Below are positions 46,281-57,690 of a DNA stretch of 64,000 nucleotides, in pieces; positions within the stretch are counted from its first letter, which is position 1; each line of letters begins with the position of its first letter. The stretch is taken from NCBI GenBank assembly GCA_037957365.1, contig JARHVA010008423.1:122001-186000 (forward strand). The letters are read 5' to 3'. The position numbers were made by a program, and so were the translations under genes. A model generated the notes under the pieces. The model was not told where the DNA came from. It was given only the letters and a program-made list of their open reading frames with translations, and did not search any database. The DNA is from Torreya grandis (lineage: Eukaryota > Streptophyta > Pinopsida > Cupressales > Taxaceae).

Positions 46281-47700
46281 ATGATAAGTGGTCAAGTTGA
46301 GGATCCCCATTCACTTTTTCCCATGTTCTCACATGGATTTAGAGACACTAGTTTATTTTCTTCTCATCCTTTTCTCTCTATTTTTACCCCTTCTCATACC
46401 ATGACTTCTTCCTCTTTGATTTCCTCTACTGCCATGCCTAGTATCTCTACTAACATGGTAGGTTCTACATCTAGTGGGCCTCTTCCAAGACCTACTCTTC
46501 TCAATTATTCCACTAGTACATTATTTTATACCCATGGTAATCATGCCTCTAGTGTTACTTATTCTCATCCCTCTACTAGTCCATCTTTTTCCACTAGTGC
46601 CTCACTTACTAAAATTTCTTCTCAAGCTCCTACTAACACCCATAGTGGTACCCAAGTCACTACTACCAATTCTAATACTTCACATAATGACACTAATGAA
46701 ACTCAAACCCATCAAATGTTATTACAAAATATAAATAAAATAAATGATTTCCAATATAACAATGTAAATCAAATGATGTAAATGCAAAATCATCTTATCC
46801 ATATTCAAAACCACCCTCAATAGATATCATGGGGTATGCATAATCAAAATGTTCCCCCACCTCCTCTTCAGGATTACCATGGTAATCATATCCCTCAACC
46901 TCTTATTGTTAATAAAAGAATCAATCATCTTCAAAATGAGCCTCTTACACCTTAAATTTATAATATCGATATAGGGGGTATCACCCCTACCATTTCTTAC
47001 AATGGGTTAACTGATCCTACTTTTCATTTAAAAACATTTTGGAAATTTATATAAATATTGTGCTAAGTTAAATACCTTTTCTACTACCATGCTATTATTA
47101 AAAAATCTAATGGGTGATGATTTATATTGGTACAACCAACTCAAATTCCATTCCATCACTACTTTGGAAGATTTAGTCGATGCTCTAGTCCAAAAGTTTG
47201 AAACTAGTGATGTCCTTGAGAATACCTTGGCCCATTGTATCAATTATAAGCAGCTTGAGACCAAAATTTCCCAATATTTCATTAAATTATGGAAGACCTT
47301 GTCTAATAAATGTGAACATAATATGGTAGATGACAACCTTTTCCATCTCTTTACCAATTCTCTTTTTCCCAATTTATAATATTAGGTCTGGACTCTCTCT
47401 CGACTTACTTTGGAGAAGGCTATTAACCAAGCTAAGCATCAATATTTATTTACGCATCAATTCGAGCCATCCCAGCCTCCTATGGGTACTCACATGCTAC
47501 TCAATAATAAGAATCATCATGATACCAATGATGGTGTCACTAACTTTTATAATAACATTCATACTATTCAAGTTATTCTTCCTAGCCAAACTTCAAAACA
47601 AGATTACCCTCCTAACCACATCACCAATCCTCATTTATCTTCAACCAATAACATCAATGTTCATAAACCTTTATAAGAATTATAAAATTTTCTACCAAGG
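46281..47700 (+). pseudogene. gag: Gag of element C
   Basis: A Ser/Thr/Pro-rich N-terminal part is open at 46281-46781. The capsid part follows: ITPTISYNGLTDPTFHLKTF (about 46980-47036), then a frameshift, then the 96-codon open piece 47089-47379 with MGDDLYWYNQLKFHSITTLE, KFETSD and YFIKLWKTLSNKC. This is the Retrotrans_gag pattern (small residue, WY, then S-I-x-x-x-x-D-L). A Gln/Asn/His-rich part runs to 47676. The other frames overlapping it are shadows. Confidence 0.75.
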
Positions 47701-48780
47701 CCTCTCCCATGAAACTTGATCCCACTTATCTCATGAAATCTTGGTATGATCCCAATAAATTTTATTGGTTTATTACTAGTTGGGGTCATTCTCATGAGAC
47801 CTATAGGCAGATTTATAATTTGGCTATGTATTTCCTTCTTGGTCCTAATTTTGACCATGATTATATAATAAATCAAGGCTAATAATCCTATGAAATTTCT
47901 TTCAAATCCCATGAAACATAAACTAAATCTCAAGCTTTGAACTAGGCTAATGCTAATTTGGCCTTCTATAAAGATATTCTTCCAAATCACCAAGATAACT
48001 AAGAAAAGCCTACCCATTCTACTAATAATTTTGATATTATTATTGACCCAATTCTTGAAGAAAATTTTGTAAATATGAATAATATGCAAAGGGTGGTTAC
48101 TTTAATTGATCCTTAAACCATCCACACACCTAAATTGTCTCACAAATTTTGTGTTATCCAAGATTCTTCTCTGAATCACTTAAATAGGTTGGGGAAAGAA
48201 GACCTCATATCTTTTGTTGAGAAAATTCTAATGCATCTCTTGGATAACACTTCTCATACCATTTCTACCATCCCTCAACCTTCTTTACCTATCACCAATG
48301 ATATTCAAACTTATATCTACATTTCTTCTCAAACCAAACTTACATCAACTACCCCATCTCCTCAAGATAATCAAAAAAATTGTCCTTGAATTAAATTTTA
48401 TACCTCTTACCAACATAAATTCACATGTACTTTGGGTCCTCTTTCTAAGGACCTCCTTCAACACTGTGCACCTCTTTCCATTAGTCCTCTTATGGGTTAT
48501 GATGAGTGGGATCCTATCATGGAGTTTACTAGCCTCACATCTCAAATCCCATTTCTTGAACTTATATGAACCTCTCCATGTCATCATAATTATCTTATGC
48601 ATCTTTTGTTTGAAATAAATATCCCTCATCCCCCCTAATAAGATGTGAAGCCACCTTATTTGGATTAGAAGATACCATATTAAAATAGTGAAAAGAGATG
48701 TCCATACATATTGATGAGATAATGGAAACTTATCTTTACCTCAAAATTTCCATTGCTTCTATGATCCTCAATGAGATATA
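47701..48780 (+). pseudogene. Gag-PR linker of element C
   Basis: Frames such as 48135-48389 and fragments MKLDPTYLMKSWYDPNK and GYDEWDPIMEF continue the polyprotein between capsid and protease. No domain recognised. Numerous stops. The 142-codon frame on the - strand (47661-48089) overlaps this and is judged a shadow. Confidence 0.45.
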
Positions 48781-49150
48781 ATTCATGCGGATGATCCTCC
48801 TCTATTTATTAGTGTCTAAATCAGTGATATCCAAGTCAAGTGTGCTTTAATTGATGAGGGTTCTAGCACTTGTGTTGCCTCTCTTGATTTTATCAAAACC
48901 CTTGGATATTATTAATGCAATCTTAAATCCATACGTATCACATGTCAAGTCTATGACCAAAGGCAAATTCCTCCTCTAGTTTGTGTGTGGCTCCCCATTA
49001 CCATCCCACCTATCACCTTTCATGTGAAGGTGATGATCTTCAACTTTAACCTATTCTATAACATCTTGCTTGGTAGGACATGAACTCATTGTATGAGATC
49101 AGTTGCCTCTTCTACCTACTAATGTGTTAAATTTACTCAAAATTAATCCA
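48781..49150 (+). pseudogene. Retropepsin-like protease of element C
   Basis: VKCALIDEGSSTCVASLDFI (48835 onward) has the fold's first strand and D-E-G at the active site (usual D-[ST]-G). About 65 codons later comes YNILLGRT, then a degraded tryptophan/His motif and CVKFT, the standard end of plant retrotransposon RVP domains. Stops lie between the halves. Not followed by RT. Confidence 0.75.
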
Positions 49151-50705
49151 TCTTAGGATTCAAGGTGACACTAATCCTTGGAATTTATAAAAATTCCAAG
49201 ATCATGGTGCATTCAAGATTCCTACCCTTGAACCCATTCCAAGCATTCTATTTCATGAATCTCAATCGTTTAACTTTCCTATCAATTCTACCCAAGGTTA
49301 CAATGGTCATCTCAAACTCATTGGAAATATATCCCTTAACCTCCTAGATTCTGATGATGATGAGCTTAATGAGATAAATCTCAAAATTAAAAATTCAAAT
49401 CTCTCACCTCATCTCATCTCTCAACTTCATGCTTCTTTACAACCTAATTCTCATCAACCACCTTGTGATGACATCCCCATTGTCTTAACTAAGACTCAAC
49501 ATTCCATTCATCACACCACATTAGATGAAAATGTCATCCTTACATGTGCCATTGATCTTCATATAACTAATTATGATGATGGTTATACATTAGATGATCC
49601 ATTTTTAGGAGGTCTAGTTCAGGCCCAAGATGCTAAAATTATTTTTTATCATTCCTCTTTAATACAGTCTTTCAATATATCTTTTAGTATTCCATCCTAT
49701 ATTTTCCAAATTTTAGTATTTTTCCTCTTTATCATAGGGTAGAGATGGTGTTCACAACCATAGTTTCTAAATAACCTTGTAGGAGTATGCTTATGGATCA
49801 TGCTATGACTAGTCCCTATTGCTTTGCTTGATACTAAAATCCCTCTAGCTAACTTATGCATGAGATGATTGTGACTATCCTTCAACCTTCTGTGCATCCT
49901 ACCCCTCCTTTAGTAGAGCCCAATTTGGATCCCGTTCCAACTCTTACTATATCTAAGTCTATTCCTATTGCTCCTTCATTCAAGCCTTGTCCAATCTCTC
50001 CTCCAACCCCACCTTCTCTTGGTGATGGTTTTCTCCCTTTACCACAATTGAATCCATCACCCACCAAATGGGCCAATCAGCCTTATTGTGATATTCATAA
50101 AGTTTCTGGTCATTGGACTAGATATTGTTCCCTTTACCAAGCTCCTTTAATTTCTATTTCCCCTCTTCCTGTGTATACACCTACCAAGACTATTCACATG
50201 TATATTTGTTATTTCCATGACATAGATAACCTTTCATCCATGCATTATCAAAATTTACAACAATATATCAACACATTGCATCCCATTACTCCTCAGCTCT
50301 CAATGTGGCACACATCACAGTGATCATTACCACATCCTTAAGTAGTATCTTAATGAATACCTCCTAACTATTCTTGTACCTTCTACCCTTCCTCCCATAG
50401 GTCTCTCTCAAAATAATGCTCCCCCTTATTCCCTAGTAGCTCCACCTCCTATGGTCCCTTCTCCAGATACTATTCATCCATCCATGAATCCCTCACCTAT
50501 GGATCTTCCCTCACTCATGGATCCTTCTCCACCCGTGATTCCCTCACACATGGCACCTTCTCCACAGATCACCCCTTCATTTCCTATAGAAACCACTACC
50601 ATGAATTCTCCTAAGCATCCCCTACATGATATCCCTCATCAACATGATCCTTCAAGCATTCCTACCTTTTATATTAAGGAGATTCAATGTGAAGTATTTT
50701 TTTAA
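49151..50705 (+). pseudogene. Post-protease region of element C with Cys/His motif
   Basis: Two open pieces, 49856-50323 (155 codons) and 50451-50705, are Pro/Ser/Thr-rich. The first includes YCDIHKVSGHWTRYC (C-x2-H-x4-H-x4-C), much like the zinc-binding motif of plant gypsy Gag. That motif normally lies before the protease; here it lies about 1 kb after it. No RT follows. It may be a nucleocapsid placed in an unusual order, or a joined fragment of another copy. Confidence 0.5.
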
Positions 50706-52019
50706 CTTTCATTGAAGATCGATTAAAATTTAGCTACATTTCAAGTTCAAATTCATAGAGACTTATAAGATGTTATGAGTAATGTGTGTGGACAAATATA
50801 TCAGTACTTATGAACACATTCATGGTGTTTTTACATTTTAATTTTATATTAGATGTGTGCTCCAAATTTACATTTACCTATTTTTATATCATTTGACATT
50901 GTGTCAAATTCTTATCTATCTTATATGGTGACTTTGGTTTCACACTTTATATTGCTTATGATGTCATGATGTTCTCTTATGGATTGTTTTTCATAAATTG
51001 CATTCTTTTTCTTCTTGAGTTCATTTTATTATGAATCCATTTTTATTTTTCATGATTATTTGTTATCTTATATCTATAAACATAGATAATTGTTATTATG
51101 ATTTAGTTATACAAACCTTGATCCCTCTAATCATTCCTCATTTTTCATGTGATCAATTAGTAAATAACTATCTCATTATAATCTCCTTTTACCGGTTCAC
51201 TTTGGATCTCCCTTTTTTCCACTTTACTCCCTTTTTAAAACTAAGCATACACATGGTTGAGACTTGAGATAACATGTTGGTTCATAGTTAAGCCTAAGTG
51301 TTCTAATCAGTCTTGTCTTTAGATACTTAACTTCCTTTATCCAAAGCCTAAATCTCATTCATGTGTATCACTCTATATCTCATGATTGGTCATTCCAAGT
51401 TTATATGGAGGAAGAATCATAAACTCCATAAAATGTTCAAAATCCAAATCACGTAACAAAAGGCAATGATCTAAAAGGCAAATTTCAAATTTTCAAAAGT
51501 CAAATCACACTAAAATACATGATTCTAAGCACATATCCTTTTTCTAATCAAAGCTCAAAATCCATATTTAGCCTCACAATAGAGCTAAGGTCCACTAGGG
51601 TATGGTAGGCTATTAGATTAGCAAAAGAGAAAAAAAAATATTTTAGCACTACCTACTTTCTCATGCAAGTACCCAGTTTTCATAGTAGACTGAAAGCTCT
51701 ATAAAGGGTCCTGAGGAATGAGGAACATGGTGTGTGAAGGTAGATCCATTTTAATTTTATTTTTCAAAATTACCTACATGAGTTGATCTTAGTATCACAC
51801 TTATTTGCCTACACAATTTTGTACCTATAGAAAATAGGTATCCTCTGTATATTGATAGTCACTAGTCACTTAGTGCCTTCTCATGTCCTTAGTATGCCTG
51901 ATGTCTCCTAAGGCCTTCTCATAATATGCCTAAATTATGATTATTACATTCCATTTTTCACTCCCTACATTCCTAATATTTACCTTGAGAAATATTGTTC
52001 CATTCACTGATCAATCCCC

Positions 52020-52215
52020 TAGGGATTCCATTTGTGAGTTATATTGTAAGACCATGGATAAGACTTGGCCTTCTTCACAAATTGCAAAAAATTTCACATT
52101 ACCATTTCAAACATCCACTTTTACCATATTTTCACATTAATTCTACCTCATTGGTGTTCCTTTTGTGAGTTCTAGTGTAAGACCATGGATAGGACCTGGC
52201 CTTCCTCACAAAATT
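52020..52215 (+). repeat. Tandem duplication, 131-bp period
   Basis: The block TTTGTGAGTT…GTAAGACCATGGATA…TGGCCTTC occurs at about 52031 and 52162, 131 bp apart. Confidence 0.75.
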
Positions 52216-52289
52216 TTCCAATATCTAAGTCACAACAAAATTACATGTGTCCAATATGAGATACAATGTGATTAATTATGAGTTACATG

Positions 52290-52620
52290 GCATTGACATG
52301 TTTCCCATCTTGATTTAGTATGTTTTATGCTTACTTCATTAATATTTCATCTTTTATCTTCTTATTTTTTGATTACATGTAAGAATCCAATCAATTTTCT
52401 TAAGTTTTTCATACTTCCCAACTTGAATTAATATGATTAATTTAAGACCATTTTGCCAATTGTGTTTCTCTCTAATAGTTCTAAATGTGACTTAGTATGA
52501 TTGATTGACTTAATTGATTTGTTTTTATACCATTTAGTCTTTCACATGATTTCCACTTCATTACATTGTTTTTATACTTCCCAATGTGATTTAGTGTGAT
52601 TTTACTTGTTTTAATTTTGG
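52290..52620 (+). repeat. Weak repeats with TTCCCAA…TGAATTAATATGATT-type units
   Basis: Three loose copies of a unit with CTTCCCAACTTGAATTAA or CTTCCCAATGTGATTTAG followed by TATGATT/TGTGATT. Period irregular. Confidence 0.4.
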
Positions 52621-53000
52621 TGCCAATATTTCTCATTGTTTAAAAATAAAATTTTCCCTCTTTTTTACCACTCTTTGGTTTCTTATACTTAGTCATATTT
52701 TTGTTATTACACATTTCCAAACATGTAATAGTGTTTAGTATATATTTTTTTGATTAATTATACTTAGCCAAGCCCTTTTTTTGCCTATTTCTTTTTAACC
52801 ATGCATGTGTACTACATAAAGATAGAAAAAAACATAACACATATATTTAATATAGCTTATAGAAAATAGAAAAATACATATGATAGAAAGAAATATATAC
52901 ATGAATCCACAACCATAACCATAATGCAAACACATAAGATCAACACCTGACTGTCTAAATAGACTATCTCGATATATATCATGTATTTTTGATACAAAAT

Positions 53001-53525
53001 ACAAAAATACATCACTCCATCTTTAAGGCTAGGATTTATCATGTTTATCTTTTGGCCTGTCCATGCTACCCATAGATGCCTTAGGTAGTCCCCTTTAAAT
53101 ACTACAATACAATGAAGATGTTTGAGATCTCAAGCCTACTACCTATCCCTGTAGATTGACCACTTGGGGTTGTACACATCTTAGTTGAATAGTGGTAGAC
53201 AAATGCATGGCTCTCTACTAAGCCAAATACTACCATGCATGTGCCTCTCCCACTCCCACCTCTATCAGTGGTTGTAGTCCATATCTATGTGCCTATAGCT
53301 ACCTCATGTCCTCCCCTATTAGTCTATACCAACTCACCTGAGCTGGGGTAGATGGTACTATGGGATAATCCAATGTGGAAGGGTTTTATGGAACCAACAC
53401 CCTACAAGTAATATCATGGAGTGTACCCATCACCAAAGATCCCCATCTAATTTTCTCCTCATCTACAAGATCTATAAACTTTAAATTAGATATACATTAG
53501 ATCACATATATATCTCAAAATCAAT
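53001..53525 (-). other. Unassigned part of the antisense region of C
   Basis: Slightly less A+T-rich than its surroundings. It may be the decayed 3' end of the plant-mobile-domain-like gene, but no motif can be named. Confidence 0.3.
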
Positions 53526-53529
53526 TTGT

Positions 53530-54170
53530 CAATCTATCTATACAACTAGTATTTTATATCAAAAATTAAAACTAAAATTTACAAGAATTTATTACTTGTC
53601 CCAGTGTCACCAAGAATAATATCTAAATCATCTTATTCCCCAAGTAACTCATCCATGTTATGCCTCCTAATAAAATCAAACCCTGGGGTCACCACCCATG
53701 CATGTCTTAGGCCTCACCTTAGTGGTGCCTCTTTAGACCAATTCTACCTTGGGCTAACTAATGAGTCATCCTAGATGACCACTCTTTGTGCTCTATCTCA
53801 TCATTTATGCCTCCATTGGTGGTATGACCTAGGTGGTTATTTCTCTTCAAAATAAATCTATTATTCTATATATAACACTAATATTTTATATCAAAAATTA
53901 AAAATTAAAATTACCTATCTCGATGTCATCAAGCATGGTCTCTTAATTGACTTGTCTCCCAAGTACCTCATCCATGAGATGCCTCTGATTAAAATCAAAC
54001 CCTGGGGTCACTACCCATGCATGTCTCAAGCCTCACCTTAGTGGTGCCTCTATAGACCAGTTCTTCTTTGGGCTAACTAATGAGTCATCTAGATGACTAA
54101 TTTTTGTGTTTTATCTCATTTTTGATGCCTCCATCATTAGTTTAACCTAGGTGGTTACTACTCCTCCTAC
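53530..54170 (-). repeat. Tandem duplication, about 319-bp period
   Basis: Two copies, about 53530-53840 and 53870-54170. Landmarks ACCCTGGGGTCA (about 53681 and 54000), TAGTGGTGCCTC and ACCTAGGTGGTTA recur in order, 319 bp apart. It lies at the 3' side of the mobile-domain-like region on the - strand. Confidence 0.85.
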
Positions 54171-54179
54171 TATGGTGCT

Positions 54180-55310
54180 AGCTATGGTACCTATGACACT
54201 CCTTCATCCACATCCATGCCCTCTCTAGCTGATGGTTGTCATGCTCTACTTGTCTATGGTCTCTCATGTCACAATTTGATCTCTAATCTTGTAAGTGACA
54301 CTTCTCCCCCTCTCCCCCTTAACTCTCTCACATGATAAGCCCAAAATGTGGGCACCACTATAGTAACCACTAGGTGAGGGAGTTTAATATATCTTATAAA
54401 TATTTCCACTAGATGTAGCTCTACCCACCAAGTGTAGTGGCCTGTGATCCATGTTTGTGCTAACCCTAGTGCCACTATCACCCAATTTGGTAAAATTGTC
54501 ATAATGTGTGCATAAAGCTACCAAAAAATCTTTCCTCATGTGACTATTTATAGCATCGGCATGTGGGCCATAACCCATGCCACATGATCCTATCTCCATC
54601 TCAGCACTCAAGGTAATTGATCATCAACCACATGGGGTAACCCAGCTAGATGATACATCAAAGACCTCTCATACATCTAGGCACTTAGCAATAAAAATAG
54701 TCCCATGGTCTTCTAGCCTCTAGGAAACATCCCATACATATCATGCATGAGTTGAATCCAGATGATAAAACCCAAGTCATAGAGTGCCCCTACTCCAATA
54801 TCAATTAACATAAGGCTATCATATACAATGGTACCTTTCCATCCATATTGTGACAAAATGCTCATGTTGTCATAAGCCCTATCATATCCTTCCAATTATC
54901 TACAATCTAGGTAATATAGACATCAAATAGACTCACCCTTAGTCCCATGTAAATCCTATCCAAGCAAGTCACCCATTGGGCTAATTATTGCCTCTCCTCT
55001 TTATCATCTAGTATCCATGTGATCATCGATGTCCCCATTATAGGAAGTCCAAACAATTCATGGACATATTCTAAAGTGATACCAACCTCTATGGTATCCC
55101 CATCCACCACCCATCTAAATGTATTGGTCAAGCATTCCCAAGCTCCTAGGAGCATGACCACTAGATCAAGACTTAGTGGAATCTGCTACATCTCTATGAT
55201 GCCTCCCAAGCCTAGCATGACCAATCTAGCTCTGTCTACATATTTTAGGCTCTCTAATAGATCTGGTAGCCATGACACATCCACCAATAACTAAAATCTT
55301 TATTGCCCCT
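54180..55310 (-). pseudogene. Plant mobile domain (PMD)-like gene fragment, antisense to C gag
   Basis: On the - strand from about 55300: WLPDLLESLKYVDRARLVML, a LVVMLLGAWECLTNTF block, then GDTIEVGITLEYVHELFGLP and IMG. The pattern (A-W-x3-TNTF-x8-T-x4-TLE-x-V-x2-L-x-GLP-x2-G) is that of the N-terminal part of PF10536, the plant mobile domain found in MAIL/MAIN-type nuclear proteins and in transposons. One TAG interrupts this 80-codon stretch. Downstream open pieces (54895-54713, 54611-54384, 54502-54269) are not clearly PMD. Its function in elements is unknown; capture or an antisense element gene are both possible. Confidence 0.5.
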
Positions 55311-55319
55311 GAAACACTC

Positions 55320-56564
55320 AAATAATAAATGATGTATTAGACCTCCATATCATTTATATTAAAAATACATTATTTTAAAAATTCATATAAATAAACATAA
55401 TTTGACTTAATTCATTCATTTCTTACCAATTTGACCTATTTTAATCTTTTTTAGCCATTTTAGTATTCAATCAGGCACCCTGGGCCTTAAAAGTGCTATA
55501 TCAACCAATTTCCTACATTTCAATATTATATTAACCACTTAGAAACATATTAAGTCGACCATTTGGAATTAAATAACTAAGTCAGCCTTTTTACTTAATA
55601 TACTAGTTAGTGAAGGGGTACTTTGTCGACCCGCTCCTTAAGACAACTAAGTTATCCTAGACCTATAACATCGGCCTTTTCAAAACTTGATTTTCTACCT
55701 ACTATGTTGATTGGGTCAACCTAGTTCTTTCAAATGACTAACTCTTTGACCCATTTTAATAAATGCCTTCAGCATTTATTACTACTATCCCTTTCAAAAT
55801 TTATTAGGGTTCATTCTAATTTCTCAAATTTCCCTAATTAGCATTTTTATATAAAACACTCTATTTCAAATAAAATACTCAAAATAAATTTAAAATTCTC
55901 AATTGCCTACCTATGTTGCACTTGTTATGGCCGCTAAGCATTCTCCTCATCTCAACTTTCATCTCCTCACCATCTTGGCTCTTTCATCTTGTGCTTAGTC
56001 TCTCAGAGATATATTTTTCTTTTAGAATAGTTAAACAATAGTAAATAAATTCTTGTTCACCTTATTTAAAGTTAATATTCACAATTATTTACCTTTCAAA
56101 TATTTACCATTAAATTCCTTGTTTTGATCATATCTTTATTTTTACTAACTCATTTTTTGAACCATAAAATTTCTAAAATCCTAATGTCATAGATAATATT
56201 TTCTACTATTATATGCCTATATTACAATTTTTTTGATTTTTCTCTCTTTTTGTACTAATATCTATAGGTTCACCTAATATTCTTCACATTGGACACCTTC
56301 ACATCTCTCACAACTCCTTCTTTATCTACAATGCTAAGGTAATTAAAGGTATGTGTTTTTAAATTATGTCCTTTCATTTATCTTATTTGCTTCTTACTAC
56401 ACTTTATTTGGCATCATTTTTTATGTGTCATTATGTTCTATTCTTGAAGCATCATCTCATGTTACACTTACATGACATGTGATGAGCTTCGAGTGGGGCA
56501 TATGTATACACATAATATTTTAAAACTTTTATCAATTACTGATGCTATTTATCTTTAAGAAAAT
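55320..56564 (+). other. Non-coding 3' part of element C before the right repeat
   Basis: No coding frame. It has several degraded GTCGACC/GTCAACC motifs (about 55555, 55625, 55715), like those in the 5'-UTR. The bases before the right repeat (TTTAAGAAAAT) are only weakly purine-rich, so the polypurine tract is unclear. Confidence 0.45.
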
Positions 56565-57690
56565 TATCGAGTCTCAATATCTTTGAGTGAATTCCTTAAA
56601 GGGTTCACCAAGAAAGGGTTGGGTATACCATTAGTGCTTCATATGATTTTTGTCCCTTTTTCCACTTATTATCTACACACTTGTCTCCTAGAAACCATTC
56701 CCATAAGCTTATTCTTCTCTTTTACACACTCCTTTATTATTTTTCCACCTTCATTAGCCCTTTTCCTAACCTAAAACATATTATGATATTTTACATGACT
56801 AGGTCGACTGGGTCAACCTTGTACTCTTATTATAAAAACTTATTTAGGTTCTAGGTCAGCTCTTGGCCAACCTAGCCCATGACCTAGTGAGTTTTTGTCA
56901 ATAATGATACTAGGTCAACTATGTCAACCCTATTAGCTAAATATTTTGTAAGAGTTTAGGGTTAGATTTGCCTATATATACACAATAATTTTTCCACTAT
57001 TTAGAGAAGATAAGAAGAAGTAAGAGATATTACACATCTGCTTATCCATCATTTTACTTGAGGATCAAGCTCAAGGTTTCATACTTTCTTTAGAGATATG
57101 GATCTTGTCTTGAGGAGAAGTCTTTTGGATGAATTGATAGATTGTGTAGCCTAAGTTTTATTTATCCTTATCATCGTTACATACAAAACCTCTTTTGAAT
57201 CACCTTAGCCAAGGGAGATATTGAGGCTCGATAGGTTCATCTTCAAAGGTAAGTATTCTTAATTTTATTTCTCCTTTGAAAGAGTAGATATATATACATT
57301 TGTACTTCTATTCCATGCATTGGTATTATGTATATATTGATGTAAATATATGTATTCTATGCATGTTTAGTTTTAATATTTATTACCCTCACTTTGTGCC
57401 ACAAGCTTTGGTGAGCACAAGATTAGATCTTTGCTTTACTTATTATTAGTTTAGTCAATATGAAAACATAGGACTTAGTTAGGGTTATTGTGTAATTTTG
57501 CTTGAATGGAGGCTTTAAAACCCTCCATAGTAATATTATTGTGGTAATATATCCCTAATTAGGTCTATCATATCCATTTTTTTCATGACCCTGATTATCT
57601 AATGTATCCCCAAGTGAAAGTGTAAGTAGGATCTATCTTCTTCGAGTTAGGATTGATTTGTAGAATCTATTGCATTTCCCATAACATATA
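56565..57690 (+). repeat. Element C right terminal repeat (3' LTR)
   Basis: Partner of 43071-44203, beginning TATCGAGTC (TGTCGAG on the left). It includes the TATA-like site (about 56973) and TTTGGTGAG (about 57408). Similarity ends near 57690 without a TG/CA-type boundary or target repeat. The frame 56583-56774 is LTR sequence, not a gene. Confidence 0.7.

Larger units (their letters stand above)
50706..53000 (+). other. Non-coding part of element C
   Basis: A+T-rich with only unconserved short frames. It contains two tandem repeat zones (52020-52215 and 52290-52620), listed separately. Otherwise I see nothing in it. Confidence 0.5.
43071..57690 (+). mobile_element. Element C: large gag-PR retrotransposon lacking a detected RT
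   Basis: Direct repeats of about 1.13 kb (43071-44203 and 56565-57690) enclose 12.4 kb. TATA position and gag orientation give + strand. The interior has palindromic motif repeats, a gag, a protease, a Cys/His motif, a long non-coding part with tandem duplications, and an antisense plant-mobile-domain-like region. No RT, RNase H or IN motif was seen on either strand. No convincing target duplication. Non-autonomous or internally deleted. Confidence 0.7.

Noticed and set aside
47661..48089. A 142-codon - strand frame inside element C.
   Set aside because: It overlaps a + strand polyprotein region between gag and protease and has no recognised motif; judged a shadow.
49882..50076. Gly-rich - strand frame of 64 codons.
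   Set aside because: Antisense of a Pro-rich + strand stretch of element C; Pro codons read in reverse give Gly.
52795..53042. Tyr/Ile/Phe-rich - strand frames resembling small membrane proteins.
   Set aside because: Low-complexity A+T-rich sequence, two overlapping frames with equal claim, and no start context or homologue recognised.
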